From NCBI RefSeq assembly GCF_964340395.1, contig NC_135564.1, forward strand, positions 11,236,391-11,300,390: a stretch of 64,000 nucleotides of DNA, read 5' to 3'. Shown here one piece after another: positions 1 to 13,679 of the stretch; position 1 is the stretch's first letter; every line of letters begins with the position of its first letter. The notes under the pieces were generated by a model, which was not told the DNA's origin, did not search any database, and saw only the letters and a list, made by a program, of their open reading frames with translations. Source of the stretch: Glandiceps talaboti. Taxonomy: Eukaryota; Hemichordata; Enteropneusta; Spengelidae. Position numbers and translations under genes: made by a program.

Positions 1-133
1 CAACACAGTGTAAGGCTAGTCAATTTTCTCCCACTGCAATAATAACTTTATGTATAATCCGGAAAATAACACCTCAAGGGAGTTATCATGCTGAAAAGGA
101 GACACTTTGTTTAAATCACTTCTATGTTCACAG

Positions 134-1064
134 GCAATAGCTTCCAGGATACAACTACAGCTGCTCTAGCTACCACTGAGGAAACTACAACTACAGCTGC
201 TGCAACTACCACTTGGGAGCTAACAACAACAGCTGTTCTAACTACCACTGTCGAAGCTACAACTACAGCTGGTCTAACTACTAAAGAGGAACCTACAACT
301 ACAACAACTGTAACTACCACACAGGCACCTACAACTACAGCTGCTGCAAAAACCACTGAGGTTCCAACAAGAACAGACGCTCTAACTACCACTGAGGAAC
401 CTACAACTGCAGTTGCTGTAACTGTCACGGGGGAATATACAACTACAGCTGCTGCAACTACCACTGAGGCGCAAACAACAACAACACACGCTCTAACTAC
501 CACTGTCAAAGCTACAACTACAGGTAATCTAATTACGTCAGAGGAACCTGCAGCTACAGTTATTGCCACTTCATCTTACGAACCAACAACAAAAGCAGAA
601 AATGGACAAACACAGACGTTGGTATCTCGTACAACCCTAGGTAATGACATACATTTTTGATTGGGCAGTCTGTGTTCATTTTTTCAAACTAATTAACTTA
701 TACACACAGGGGCAAGGGGTATGCTCCCCAGCGAGTTGAGGAAGTAAGGTTTGTTCACTAATCTGATGGTCTTGGTTGGTCACATCATTTGAAACCTGTG
801 ACATAAGAATGGATTTTAACATGACGAATTACGTTTATGAACAATCGATATCAATTAGAACGATATAACAATACAGTTGTTTGAAATATAGAAAAAAGTT
901 TCGGTATGAAAATTAATATTTTCATTTTTAGCAGCTACAAATCAGAGGCTATCTACAAATATTGTCAAATCAACCGTCAAAGAAAGTACAACACCACAAG
1001 TAAAGACGCCTACTTCAACGCAAGGTAAAATTACTTGTGCTTCTACTTGTCCTTACATGTATTT

Positions 1065-1110
<46 letters not shown>

Positions 1111-4075
1111 ATTTATGTTGGATTTATTGAAGTAAGTCTGTTTGTAATCGAACACATCCTTTTTGAATATCACTGTTCGTGTGCGAAGTCCTTAGAAATA
1201 ACATTAACCGGATGTTCGACACAGTAATTTCACCACACTTCCGGATAGTGTTATCTATATGGGTCCAAGAGCGTACCTTGAGATTTACAGTAGTTGTATT
1301 GTAAATAATATTGCTCCTTAAGTTATTATGACTACATTTTTCAGCTGTTACCAGGCATGAACAAACTACTGAAATAACAACGTTTGAAGAAAGTACGTCG
1401 ACGAATTCAGTGACGACTTCAATACTGTCAGGTACATGTTAAACTGTACTATTTGATATTTTGAGATATATATCACTATATAAAAATTAAAGTGATGCGA
1501 ATATATTCTAGTTATGTGTCGTTTATTGATGCCCTCTGTTTCTATGTCTATGTTGATTTCTTTCATGTTTTTATACATCATAACAAGAGCGAGGCCATTT
1601 ATCATTTATAGGGCAACTGAAAAGATCTGACACAATCAATGATATCTACTACATCACTATTAACATAGCATGTGCCTCAGAAATTTGAACATAAAAATTG
1701 TAAACTGTTGTTGTTGCTTTGTTCACGAAATCTGAAGAATTCTCAGGATCACAGTTAAAATCCAGAAAAAAATATCTTGGGTCACCACACAAACTTTTGG
1801 ATATAGAAGTTTAATGATATCATGATTAATCAATTTTATATTCCAATATGGCCACCGGATATCTTTTTAACTGTACATGATAATGAAATAATGTTGATTA
1901 TCTGGAAAAGAATGTTGTATACCCCGTAACTTTTCTTATTATTCCAAATGGAAAAGGAACTGACAAAGCTTGGAGATATTTTGGGCTCTTAGATTGCCAT
2001 TAATTAAAGTGGTCCCTTTGATGTTTGTTACTTAAGATACGATCAAAGCGTCTATTTAGTTTCAGTACTGCTCATGTTCTTAAGATATGTTTTAATCGTG
2101 TTGTTCAATGCATAGGCACCTCATCATGCCTGGATGATCCATGTAACCAAACAACAGAATATTGTGTTGAGAATCTGGAAGGGTATATGTGTAATTGTAA
2201 AGCTGGTAGAAGGCGTCTTGACGGAAAATGTGTTTGTAAGTAGCAAATAAAATAAAACACATTTACATGTTAAGTCTAAAGAGGAATGAGAAAGTGAATA
2301 AAATAACTGTACTATGTGTTGTCTTTGGAAATTTGGAATCGACCAAGTACATGTTGTAACTCATAAATTGCAAATACCTAAGATCGTGTGAAACGTTTGT
2401 TAGTGTACGTACATGAAGTGATTTATAGACACAATAGGCAAACACAAGACCTTTAGTAATCACTTGTAATCACAAGTTATTACAATTAATCGAAATACAT
2501 CATGTCGTCAGGAAGAATCACTTTAAAATGCTGGTTATTGTCAAATTGCCATTTTAAAATCGAACCTCCAATTACCAACGCTTGTAGAGAGGTTGTAAGA
2601 TGTACATACGTTGAGGATATACGAGAATGGTTTTGTTAATGTTACTGTTTTACGATAATTATAGCAGTACAGGCTGAGTTTAAACGTTTTCTGATGTGAT
2701 CTTTACTGCATTTAAACAAAAGTACTGGCAGTATTGTACTTACTGAAGCACATTTAGCCATCACTTGTAATTGACTGAACTCAAACCTGGCATTCAGGTA
2801 TAACTCATAAGTGATCCTATGGTATGATAGTTATACCTAAAACATCTGTACCATGCAAGCTAGGATTCAAACAAAGCCAGAAGGACAATTCTACTGTCAT
2901 AGTAGGCATACATCGACATAAACATTATACTAGAATAGTTTAGTAGTAGAGATTTTATATAAGTATTTTCACTTGAGTGAAAAGTTTATAAACCCAACAA
3001 GTGTTATTACTTTAACAAACCTCAGGGAACTATGCACATTGTCAATGTTATAAATCTGATTTAATAACGAGTGTATAACAACGTATTTTTATTTCTATCA
3101 ACAGCTGTCAAAGCATTGATTGGTGAATTTAGGATCACGGCTCTTAGAAATGAAGCATACAACTTCAGTAATGATTTATATGACCCCGCAAGTTCTGAGT
3201 ACAAAATACTAGAAGAAGCTATTATTGCCTTGGTAAGCATGTCAGATGACTAATGAAAAGTAATTCCTAGCGTTTTTTATGTGTTACATTTAAATGATAA
3301 TAGGGAACGCCATCGCAGGCAGAAATGATGGCATTTTTGTAAACTTTTAGCTCATGAACGATTTTGTATCGCTTATATTACGCGTGATTAACGAGATAAA
3401 CCGAATTGAAGCTTGTCCATCATCCATTGTTCAGTGAAGCTCCATGCAGTAGACATTTAATTGGACTCAGCCGATATCCATATGCAAGAACAGAACATAA
3501 ATAATCATGAATGTTTATTTGAAGGACTTATTTTCTGCCTTGCCATTATAAACGATACTAATAAAAAAAGGATTATTTTGATATTAAATCAAGTTGAATA
3601 AATTGTTATATTCTTTTCGGCAGGTAAGTGGTCTTATGGCAGAACTAAGCTCTGCGTATGTCAAGTCTGAAGTAGTCAGATTCTTGCCAGGAAGTGTAAT
3701 AGCAGAGGTAGTCAATACGTTCACCGTTCAGTCTAATATCACAGCCCAAGAGGTAACGGATTACTGTAACCAAGAGGTCAACACTGGTAGTGAACTTTTC
3801 ACTAATATAACTGTAGGAGACTTTAATACTGGAGGTAATTATAAACTCGCTTTCATAAGTTTGTGTAATAGAGGCAAATGCCTTGTTGAATCGAGATGAT
3901 GGAAATATAAATTATGTATGCATTCCTTTATTCCTCACATGCTACTTTGTGAGGAAAATGTTATGATAGCACTGGAAAATCCATTGGCTGAAAGTACTAT
4001 TACCTGACATCTGTGAAAGAAGAATATATGTCCTCAAAGGTATTAAACGTATTTGTCTCTGAACAAATGTTACTT

Positions 4076-4161
<86 letters not shown>

Positions 4162-7100
4162 GTCCATAAACTTCATATAATATTACCTTGTATGTATACA
4201 TTCTCACCTCTTGTCATGTTGCAGATATTAATGATACCGTGTGCATGATACCAGGCAGGCATGATTGTTCCGACACTGCTACATGTATTGACAACTCCGA
4301 TGGAACTTTTACATGTGAATGTAACAGTGGATACAGGGATGAATCCACTGATGTATCTAATAGGCCTGGCAGACAATGTTCAGGTGAGGATAGATATTCT
4401 AAAACAACATGTAACACCTAAGGGACTTCTTTAACATGTGTATGGACAATTCTGAAGTTTCCTTATTATTATAGCTATTCTATATATAAATATCAGGTGT
4501 TGGATGTGTTCGAATGTCTGGTAACAGCTCTCTTTAACCAATATGCGCATCAATCAAAATATTATTAAGAAACTGATTCAAGACTTAAATTTCTCGATGG
4601 ACAAGCACAAACTCCCACAAAACCCTTTGCTCTACTCTAATCGAATGTCACTTTGATTATTCATGTTCATACTGGTACTCTGCTTTTAACAAAACTCTCA
4701 AAAGGAAACTCCAAATTGCACAAAATAAACTTATACGGTTCATCCTTTCTATGGTGCCCAGATCACACATAGTTGCTGATCAGTTTGATGCCCTGGGTAT
4801 GCTTTGATATCAATGATAGAGTGAGCCAGTTATGGCTTAACCATGCTTTCAGAATATACAATAATTCCAGCCCTGAGTGTTTATCCCATCATTTTACCAA
4901 TGTTTCCTCTGTTCATAACAATGGTAAAGTTGGTACAATTTGCATCAGCCAATGGTTAAAGGTGAAGCTGCTAATACCTTTAATGCTCACAACATTAAGG
5001 ACTGGAACGATATACCAGCATCAATAAAACTGATATCACAAAGAAATGCCTTCCAGTGGGGTCCATACAGTGATTCAAGATAGTGGCGGGATTAGCAAAG
5101 GTGTTTAACTACATGAAATGAGCAGGAATAACAGAAATTGGGAAAATGTGGAGGCAAAGTAACTAATAACGAATACACTCGCTGTTTTCAGTATCCCTTA
5201 GTGTACTACAGATATGATCTGACAGTTTTTTTAAACAAGTCTTTGACCTTGTGGGTTATCCAAGTGATTTAACAGTTTGTACTGGTTTTATATGTATATC
5301 TGTTCAGTCGATAGTGTTGTTTAATGAAATATTAAACTAAACTAAACCGTGATATATACATAATTATAATTGTACATTTTCATATTTGCAGCTGTTACTA
5401 CTGCAGAATTACCCGCTACCTCTGAGGAGATAGCAGAGGTAACTACGCTTGATCTCGAACTTAGTTCAGGTAAATTACAAGATAAAACTTGGATGTCATT
5501 AACATATCTAAAATGGACCCCGTCCTCAGTGTGGTATCTAGTTTATTATTTTCTTTGATGTAATCGAAAATGATAAAGTTGACATTATCATGGAATGATT
5601 TTTTATGCTGACGTGATGGTATTCCGACAACAGGTTGGAAGCTAGTCAGAATGATTAAAAAGCTACACTTTTTTCCTTCTTGGTTCGGCACATTTAACTA
5701 ATTTCATGTTAAATCTTTACCTTATGCATTGTGAAGTGTTTCTACGGCGGCCCAGAGATGACAAAGGAACAATACATTTGTGGAAGAAATAATTAAATTT
5801 TTGAGGGCAAAATATTCAGTACAAGGATAAAAAATTTCTTTCATAGGACAAAACATTATTTTTTTGATTCGAAATAGAAATATGAAAGCAAAAAGTCCAA
5901 ATTTGTAAGACAAAATTTTTTTTTTCAAGAGCAGAAAATTTATTTGCATAACAGGATTTTTACCTTTTGAGTGGTAACAATCATAAATACAGCTGACTCT
6001 GACCATAATAACAATGATAAACATGTGACACACAAGGTCAATGACATGACGTACACAATCAGGTTGTAATAAAATCACTACACAGTCTCTGGTCCTAAGG
6101 GACTTTCCATTGGTCGACATGGGATTGCGATTTACTTTGGGACGAGTTGACACTTGGGCGAGTTGAAATGGGACAAGTTGAAATTGGGAGAGATGATCCT
6201 GATCCGTCAGCGATGTTATGGTATTATAGCACCATGCAGAGTTTCCTAGATCACTAATTACTGACTGTGTGTTTGACTGAGGACACAGCTAATGTACACA
6301 AACAATTTCTCACATTCTTATCGTGCGATGTGTTTAGATTGTCAGCCGGCGTCCATTACGGTACTGCGATATATATAGAGAATACAGCTCAGCCGGCGAC
6401 CATTACGGTACTGCGGTATATCTCAGACTACTGTCGAACCTCGTTGCATATACATCCAGAGCTAATCTCAGACCGGTATTCTCTGTAGTGGTCTGAGGAT
6501 ACATGTAATATGCTCGGTGCTAACGCGCCTCGCTGCATTTCCTATACTAATATTATCTCAGTCCACGAATGGTGGTGTGACAGACAAGGTCCATCAATCA
6601 GCTTCGTTGCTCACTGTTCAGCCTGACACTGCACTGTCGTAGTTCTGCATTGCCGTAGTTCTCTGTGATCTAGCAACTTCACGAGCGCCTGTGGGTATCG
6701 TCCAAGGAATTGTTGGATAACTTCACTTCCGCCGCCAATAAAAAAGTTTGCCGTGTGAAAAAGAATTTTGTCAGAGAATAAATTGGGCAGTTCAAACTAA
6801 ATTGCGCCCTCAGAGGCAGAGAGTTGCACATATTGAAATTAAATGTAACTCATACCATCAAATTTAGTTTTGACTTGGAATTTCAAAGTCTGTTCTTGGG
6901 GTGTCCCATTTTTGTACAAAGTATTACAGTTTATTCTTGGGGGAAAACGTTTGGGCCTCAAAAGGTAAAATCCTGTTATGCAAATAAATTTTCTGCTCTT
7001 GGAAAAAAAAGTTTTGTCTTACAAATTTGAACTTTTTGCTTTGATATTTCTATTTTGAACCAAAAAAATAATGTTTTGTCCTATGAAAGAATTTTTTTTA

Positions 7101-8137
7101 TCCTTGTACTGAATATTTTGCTCTCAAAAATTTAATTATTTCTTCCACAAATTAAATGTATTGTTCCTTTGTCATCTCTGGGCCGCCGTATGTTTCGTAC
7201 ATGTTATGACATCAATGTTAATAAGCACCACCCTCCTGCACCTCCCTTTCACTTTCTCCTTCTTCTTCTTCTCCTCCTCCTCCTCATCGTCATTATCATA
7301 ACTGTGTTTTGATTACTTCCCAGATATTACACAGTTAATGACAGCGGCTGCTGTGACTATTGCATTTGCTGTGATACTACTGTTTTCAGTGTTAGTATGT
7401 TTAGTCTACCGGGGTGTTTCAAGTGCAAAGCACATCATGGAAAGTGCACATAATGAAGGTGTTTACCATCAATACCGCAATGGCAGACATGCAGATGCGG
7501 AGTCTGCGCTAGAACAGAAGTATCTCAACATGGTCAGGGGAGGATTTATCATGGCGTATGATGCATCACCACCCATAGAGGTATTAATTCTATGACTTAC
7601 ATTGTTGACATTATTACAAACACGAAAATAAATCACGCCGCTTCATCAATTGTATGAATATGGAGTTAATTATCATTAATAAGATACTATGGGTCTCCTA
7701 AATATGTCAGATTTATGAATGTTTATGCTCAAAAGTCATTTTGATAAACTGTGCGGAAAACCAAGAGTTCAGCAACGATCAAAAGAAAACGTTGCTAGCA
7801 CTTCACTTTAAGAGGACTGCAGTAGTGGACAGGATGCATTTCATTGCATAAACCTGATAGTAACGGTGAGCTGTGTTATATAATTGTATGAAGTTAGATT
7901 TTGGATCGATCTCGTTCATAGTTCATGCAAACGACTATTTTTCTATGAATGCGCATGCATCTGTTGCACGAAAGTGAAATGAAACGAATGGAACAGCCTG
8001 GTAGAGGGTGGGGTGGGTGGTGGGGTTAATGTTGTGTTGAATTATCTACTCCTGGATACTTTACTGACATTTATTTTATCTTTACAATTCTCTAGGATGA
8101 CGACTTCAAGTATATGGAAGAGAAAATCCAAGAATAA
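134..8137 (+). CDS. Membrane mucin-like protein (Thr-rich stalk, EGF, SEA, EGF, TM), copy A, 5' partial
   Basis: Exons placed from splice signals: 134-640, 935-1024 and 1345-1431 (Thr/Ser-rich, all phase 1-1); 2116-2235 (six-Cys EGF); 3105-3232 and 3624-3834 (SEA domain split by a phase 0 intron); 4225-4383 (second EGF, CxC then GY); 5392-5469 (short Thr/Glu stalk); 7324-7580 (TM helix near AVTIAFAVILLFSVLVCLVY and cytoplasmic start); 8096-8137 (acidic C-terminus ending in IQE, stop TAA). EGF-SEA-EGF-TM is the layout of the MUC3/MUC13/MUC17 class of epithelial membrane mucins. The SEA domain has GSVIA at the place where SEA domains self-cleave before Ser (G-SVVV), so cleavage into two non-covalent subunits is plausible. 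The 5' part is outside the window; upstream exons probably include an HHIP-like domain, by analogy with copy B. All frames are open here. Confidence 0.82.
1063..1110 (+). repeat. (CTGT)n microsatellite, mucin copy A intron
   Basis: A perfect CTGT tetranucleotide array of about 12 units starts shortly after the donor of the second Thr exon. Copy B has a shorter array at the same place (30553-30590). Confidence 0.95.
4077..4160 (+). repeat. (CTA)n microsatellite upstream of second EGF exon, copy A
   Basis: A pure CTA/TAC trinucleotide array of about 27 units lies 65 bases upstream of the EGF2 acceptor. The matching array in copy B (33614-33692) is interrupted by an extra AGTACTACTA motif. Confidence 0.95.
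4560..5075 (+). mobile_element. Degenerate LINE 3' fragment in mucin intron, copy A
   Basis: Broken plus-strand frames read like the C-terminal region after the reverse transcriptase of CR1/L2-type LINEs: a segment around QNKLIRFILSMVPRSHI, then QLWLNHAFRIYNNSSPE, then a FNAHNIKDWND-like stretch. Frameshifts separate the pieces. Copy B carries the same fragment at 34089-34604, so the insertion predates the duplication. Confidence 0.7.
5743..7190. mobile_element. Foldback / long-TIR element in mucin intron, copy A (internally deleted)
   Basis: The first ~225 bases (5743-5971) are the inverted complement of the last ~240 (about 6950-7190), starting TACGGCGGCCCAGAGATGAC at both ends. The element is bounded by a 6-base direct repeat TGTTTC at 5737-5742 and 7191-7196, a good target site duplication. 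The right half (6180-6950) lacks its inverted partner here, but the partner exists in copy B, so copy A lost about 3.5 kb internally. No coding capacity is seen. Superfamily is not determined. Confidence 0.85.
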
Positions 8138-8187
8138 CCATCCAAAGAAAGGAATGCAATCGTATAATATGTTAAAAAATATCACAA

Positions 8188-8193
8188 AATAAA
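8188..8193 (+). terminator. Polyadenylation signal, mucin copy A
   Basis: AATAAA lies 50 bases after the stop codon of the mucin gene. The same signal follows copy B (41216-41221). Confidence 0.65.
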
Positions 8194-8938
8194 TGCAGTT
8201 GGTCAAATGTTCGTATTTAGTAGGATACCACTAAGGGGCCAATTTCCATGAAAATATTTTTTTTCTTATAAAACCTTGACACTTTGCCATATTAAAAGCT
8301 TTGCGCAGTCGTTTTTACAGAATAAAAGAAATTCGGTGGTGGGGTGGGGGAGGGGGGTGGTGAGGTGACCATCTTATTTACAAGAAAATAGGTTATTTTA
8401 TTTAAAAAAATGTAAACACTGTGCCATAATGGATATTGAACTGACTCAACTTTGATGTAATTTTTCATCGGATAGTAATGCGTCTCTTAATTTTGTATCT
8501 TGATTTTTAGATGAGAATGGGTTTCATTGAAAAGACCAACAAATATTTAGAAATGCACTTATGCCAATTTTTAATGACTCTTAATTCTTATTAAATGCTG
8601 TTATTCATTTTCAAGGAATATTTTGATCATAGTATGTCCTACTTTGACTAGAAGATCATTAAACTTTACTCAAGGATATTGAATTTATGTCACAAGAGTG
8701 TACTTATAAGTCAGTTAAGAAAACTGAATACATTTCACACATAACTAAAATTTGTATTGATCATTATCAATGTTGTTGGGAATAGTCATCTGGGCAACTC
8801 CTCAAGACTTGATCATGATATGGTTGCATTAATTAATCAGCTATACGCATGCATTATGTAAATATGGACATTAATGGAGTTGACATTATAGAGCAAAGAG
8901 GAGGGCTAAGTGCTTTGCTTTACTTCTTAGTTTATATG
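8194..8938. other. Intergenic, downstream part of duplicated unit (A)
   Basis: No gene is visible. There is a G-rich stretch (about 8335-8362) and AT-rich unique sequence that matches copy B. About 285 bases from 8630 are present twice in copy B (41673-41952 and 43113-43400). Confidence 0.6.
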
Positions 8939-9590
8939 ATAAAGAGGTTGAGATGGTTCATTCATATAAGTATCTTGGTATGGGGATTGATGGAAAACTA
9001 AATTGGAGAGAAAACACTGAAAATCTGTTCAAAAAATGTTACTCCCGTATGTACTGCCTTCGTAAATTGCGATCCTTTGACATCAGTCGCGACTTCCTGA
9101 GTAATTTCTACACATCTATTGTGGGCAGTGTCTTGTTTTTTGGTGTTGTGTGTTGGGGAGGGAATTTGAATAAACAATTGAAAGGTGGCATAGATAAAAT
9201 TGTTAAGAGACAAGAGAAATTCGAGGAGATATACAATAAGAGAGTTTTGAAAAAGCTGTTAACAATTCTAGAGAATGACCGTCATCCTTTGTATTCCACT
9301 TTTTGTGAATGTAAGAGCACTTTTAGTAAACGATTGAATTTACCAAAGATTGTAACTGAGCGCTTCAGGAATTGTTTTTTACCACAGGCAATAAGAATTT
9401 TTAATGACCAGTGTTGAGCTGCAGTGCAGTGATCTTGTGGGTTTGAGTTTTGAATTATTGTAGCTATTTAAATTTAACATTACATGTATGTGTATCTTGT
9501 TGTGTATCTGTAATAATTGTATCATTTTGTATTGTGTGAATTGTTATACTGCTGGCAGTGTCCCAATTTCCCCATGTGGGATCAATAAAG

Positions 9591-9652
<62 letters not shown>
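8939..9652 (+). mobile_element. 5'-truncated non-LTR retrotransposon (LINE) 3' end with TTA-repeat tail
   Basis: An open frame at 8953-9417 (154 aa) encodes the region after the RT domain of fish/invertebrate LINEs of the Rex/CR1-like group: HSYKYLGMGIDGKLNW, then SRMYCLRKLRSFDI, FYTSIVGSVLFFGVVCWG, and near the end FRNCFLPQAIRIFND. It ends in a TGA at 9415-9417, followed by a 3' UTR with GGGATCAATAAAG and a (TTA)n tail (9593-9650), typical of LINEs that end in short repeats. The insertion site is where copies A and B stop matching, so it is younger than the duplication. Confidence 0.82.
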
Positions 9653-9653
<1 letters not shown>

Positions 9654-10505
9654 GACATGCTCTGTAACCCCTCCGGCCTCTGTGTACGGATGTATTAGGG
9701 GAGACCTAATTCATCCATGATTAAAGAAAGCTGATGTTTTATCACTTTTCAATGGAGTTGAAATGTGTCTATCTTCATGGGCATCAAGGCATCGTTATTT
9801 CTGCTGTAAGAGTGTGTCCAGCCATAGGGGCGTGTAATATTTCTTAGATTGTTGTTTTCCTGGTCTACAGACTAAATATAACAACCTTTTGACTACTAGT
9901 ATATATTCCTACCTGTAAGGTAAAAATATTTCCACTCGTATAGAGATTGATACATTTGTAGCAGCAGGATTCTTACGATATTTTCCTAAGAAAACGGCAA
10001 TCCAGGGCGGTAATCTAAGTATTAATACGTGCCCCTGTGAGTCCAGCTTGCCCGAAAGATCCAGTCATTATATTGTTTCCGGGTAGCGAGTGGTTACGTA
10101 AGCCTCAGACTATTTAGCGGACCAACGACTGGTCCTTTCAGACCTATTGGAGTTTGGCTCTATATAAATCCAGTTGGTTGATCGCTTGGTCAATTGATAG
10201 ACTATTGTTTGGCATAACCGAAGTAAAATTTGGTCTGGAAGGAAAGACTCCCATCGCCACTGATAAATTTTCAGTAATATTCTGACCCACGTCATAGACC
10301 CTCCACCCGTGGGTCTATGCCCAGATTTATTCACGTCGACAACGCGTGATCTTTCAGCCTTTTGTGCCTGAACACAATATATTAAAGTACGCGTTAATCG
10401 CAGACAAGTAAGTTCTTGTCTGTGCGTCAATATACTAGCAGGAAGGACGATTGAGAAGAATAGGTAGTCGTCCATCTTTCTGTACGCCAAGAAGGGAGTG
10501 TCACC
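9653..10505. other. 5' flank of the HHIP-like gene
   Basis: No gene is supported. This 850-base stretch should hold the promoter and 5' UTR of the gene starting at 10506. An opposite-strand frame at 10110-10490 has no domain and is likely chance. I see no convincing TATA box close to the start. Confidence 0.45.
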
Positions 10506-11584
10506 ATGGTTAATTCGATAAGAAGAAGTCTTCCGCTCTTGCTAATACTTATGATACGGTCACAAATCTCTGGACATCCACAATGTCTGGATTATCTACC
10601 CCCTTATGTCGACATACAGGATTTATCATTTTGTACCCAGTATACTGACGTTGGTTGCTGCACTAAGGACATCGATGACCACCTGAAGCGACAGTACGAT
10701 GAAATACTTTCCAACACAGGAACACTTTCCGAATTTTGCCAGGAATATGTGCAAACAATATTGTGTCAGGAATGCTCACCCTTTTCATCTCATATGTATT
10801 CCATGGAAACGACCAATTCGAAGACACCCTTGCCTGCATTGTGCACTGATTACTGTTTAGACTTTTATAATGAATGTCAACATGTGATAGAGTATATGGT
10901 ACAAGAACCGACGATTTTGTCTGCTGCCCAAAGTTCTGTCACTGACTTTTGTAACCTCGTCGCTGCAATTGATGTTGGTTATTGCTATCCTGACGTTTTA
11001 GCCAATAACGAGCTCGGTGAGCAACTGACAGGGGCAGTTGAAAATCGTGAGGGATGTTTGTGTGTTGAGAAAGTAGCAAGTAAACTAGTAATGCCTATTA
11101 TTGCCACACACGCTGGGGACGGCTCACATAGATTTTTCGTAGGAGAACAAAGAGGGATCGTGTACATATATGACAAAAACGGAACGAAGTATGACGAACC
11201 TTTCCTAGATATGTCAAACTACCTTCACTATTCAAGTGGCCGAGCAAAAGGTGATGAACGTGGGTTGGGTGGTTTGGCATTCCATCCACAATTTAAAGAG
11301 AACGGGCGCGTGTTTGTATCTTATGTAACAAGCAGAACGCCACAGGGGGTCGATGTAGGAGTTTTTGTCACCGAACGGAGGTTGGCACAGGGTAATAAAA
11401 ATAAAATAGATCCAGATTTTGAGAGGTTGTTGTTGCATATACCAGAAAACACCACAATCCATAATGACGGGCAGCTCATCTTCGGACCTCAAGACGGCTA
11501 TCTATACATCTTTCTTGGTGATGGCGGAAAGTTTAAAGGTTCACCTGGCGATCCATGGGGACCAAAAGGAAATGGACAAAATCT

Positions 11585-13679
11585 GTATGTTTTTTATTTT
11601 GGTTTATTTTAGATTTTTTTTACACTGTTACAGTTATAGTTGTGAATACGCAAAAGGATATACAGCGAGGCGCGATGTAGTGATGACTTAATAACATTCA
11701 TTGCAACTGCATCCCCATCTCTAGTTGCATTCACACTCAAACCAGGTGATATTTATCGATTGTCGGGGGCAACGTGGTATTACTTGGAAAAAAAAACAAT
11801 CGGCAATATACCAGTACGTGGCTGAATATTCCGTTGGATTGACAAGTAAATACATTTCAATTTTATATAAATCTCTATTCTTAGAGTATATGACGCATGA
11901 CATCACCTTAGATTCAATATCCAATCACCTTGTCTAGATTAGTAATACAAGTTCATATCTCAAAGACCATAACGTAGTTGTGCAATATATATAATATTCA
12001 TACTTTTGCAGAACAATGAAATCACACGATGAAGTTCTAACATTAACCATAGACTTTGCCTGCCATTGATAACGCTACGGAGCTGTCAATCAACATGTAG
12101 TACACACACACGAACTAATCCTAATGATGCTTACATTATCTCCAAAATAAACACGAAAGCTGAAAATCACGATAGTGTGCCATATACATGTACACGATTA
12201 CAAAAACTAAATTTGTCATTGACGTCAATTCTAGCCGTCTTCTTTGCTTGAAACCAAGTTATGAGCACATCGAGTACAGATATTCTCTGTGTCTTGCACA
12301 ACGACCAATCCCAATCAGAATGGGCGAAAAACGCCTCGACCGCCTCTCTCTGATCTTGGGTGACAATAATTGACACTTACTCATCCTGACTGCAAGTTCA
12401 GACTGACTGTTCCAAACTTTGACTGCACTGTTTATAACATGTTACAACGTTATAGCATCATTTCACATCCATTTCTATACACAACCACCCTTGGTGTACG
12501 CGATCCATTGCTATGAAGTGTTGATAGATACTTCTGTCAGTGTCTCACGTCTGTAGCCTCATTGACTATCTTAACATTTCAAAAATATCCATGGCCAATA
12601 AAGTAGGAAGTGTGCCATATGTCGAAAGAAGAACAATTGCCCTACGATTATCCATTTATGAGCATTGTTCTAATTTACAACACAATATTTGTAAAATACA
12701 AACTACTAAAGTACCTCGAAGTATGTAAACTACGAGTTTATATTCTCTCGATTTTGTATCATACAGTAATTGTTAGTATCGCATTTCTTTTGAAAATGGT
12801 TTCAATTCTGAATACAACAACGAGATTCGCATTGGTTGAATATGTAACAATAAAATGTTCACAGTGTAGCAAAAACTTCAACTAAGTAAAAGGAGCCTGA
12901 AGTTCGGTATTAGATATTTTTACTCGTGATCGCCTGTATTGATCTTTCTCCAACTGTAAAATTTAACAAATCAGATGATCATGAAATGCTAAATTGTTGT
13001 CTGACGTACTTAAATTTATTAGGGTCAATTTAATAGGGTCACCCTATTTTTCTGTTTTTCATTATCCGGGCGACCCACTGAATACAAAGTTTCAACCCTC
13101 CGACATCAACAAAAACACATAAAAAGAAAACATCAAAGAGGAAAAGAGAAGAGTAGCAACTACATGATGATGAATTTTTCAATCGACCGACCGACCCACA
13201 TTTGTAATATGGTACAGTAATGAGAAACAGAACAAAATAGGGCCACTCTTAGACTTAGGCGCATGGAGTTGCTGTTAGGAGGGACATATGACACAACAAA
13301 CTGTCATATCATATAGCATTGTGATAAAGAGTAAAAATTGACTCCACAATCGGAATCTGAAATAATGGTGAGCAATAGCTTTACATGTAGTTATATAGAC
13401 TCCTATACTCTGAGGAGGCACTAGTTGAAGACGTGTCGGATCGGAGCACGATCTACGTGCCGTGGTAAATATGAAGGCACCTTTCGTGAGATTTAAATAT
13501 TTCTGTTTTTGTTTCTGGTAGATTGTTGGCTGCGACAGGTCTGTACCAGGGGGTAACAATTGTAAATCACTCTGAGCACATTATGGGAATGTGCTATATA
13601 GAAACCAACATATCAGTATGATTTATTACGGAGTATAATAAAAACTAACATATAATATATCCCGTTTTGGTTTCAACAG
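11585..13679 (+). other. Intron 1 of the HHIP-like gene
   Basis: This 2.1 kb stretch lies between donor GTATGT at 11585 and acceptor CAACAG ending 13679, joining codons in phase 2. I see no coding sequence, RNA gene or clear repeat in it. Confidence 0.6.

Larger units (their letters stand above)
1..8938 (+). repeat. Segmental tandem duplication, copy A
   Basis: The sequence from base 1 is colinear and almost identical with the sequence from 29391 onward, through all mucin exons and introns, up to about 8938, where a LINE begins. The main differences are an internal deletion of a foldback element in copy A, small indels, and microsatellite length. Copy A therefore starts left of the window, and the duplicated unit probably includes an HHIP-like head like the one at 10506. 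Confidence 0.9.

Noticed and set aside
111-569. Long Val-rich frame on minus (and its twin at 29501-29956)
   Set aside because: It is the antisense shadow of the Thr-rich exon; ACT/ACA-rich codons read as Val on the other strand. No signal or domain.
10110-10490. 126-aa minus frame upstream of the HHIP start
   Set aside because: No domain, no repeat match and no splice context; it overlaps the expected promoter and 5' UTR.
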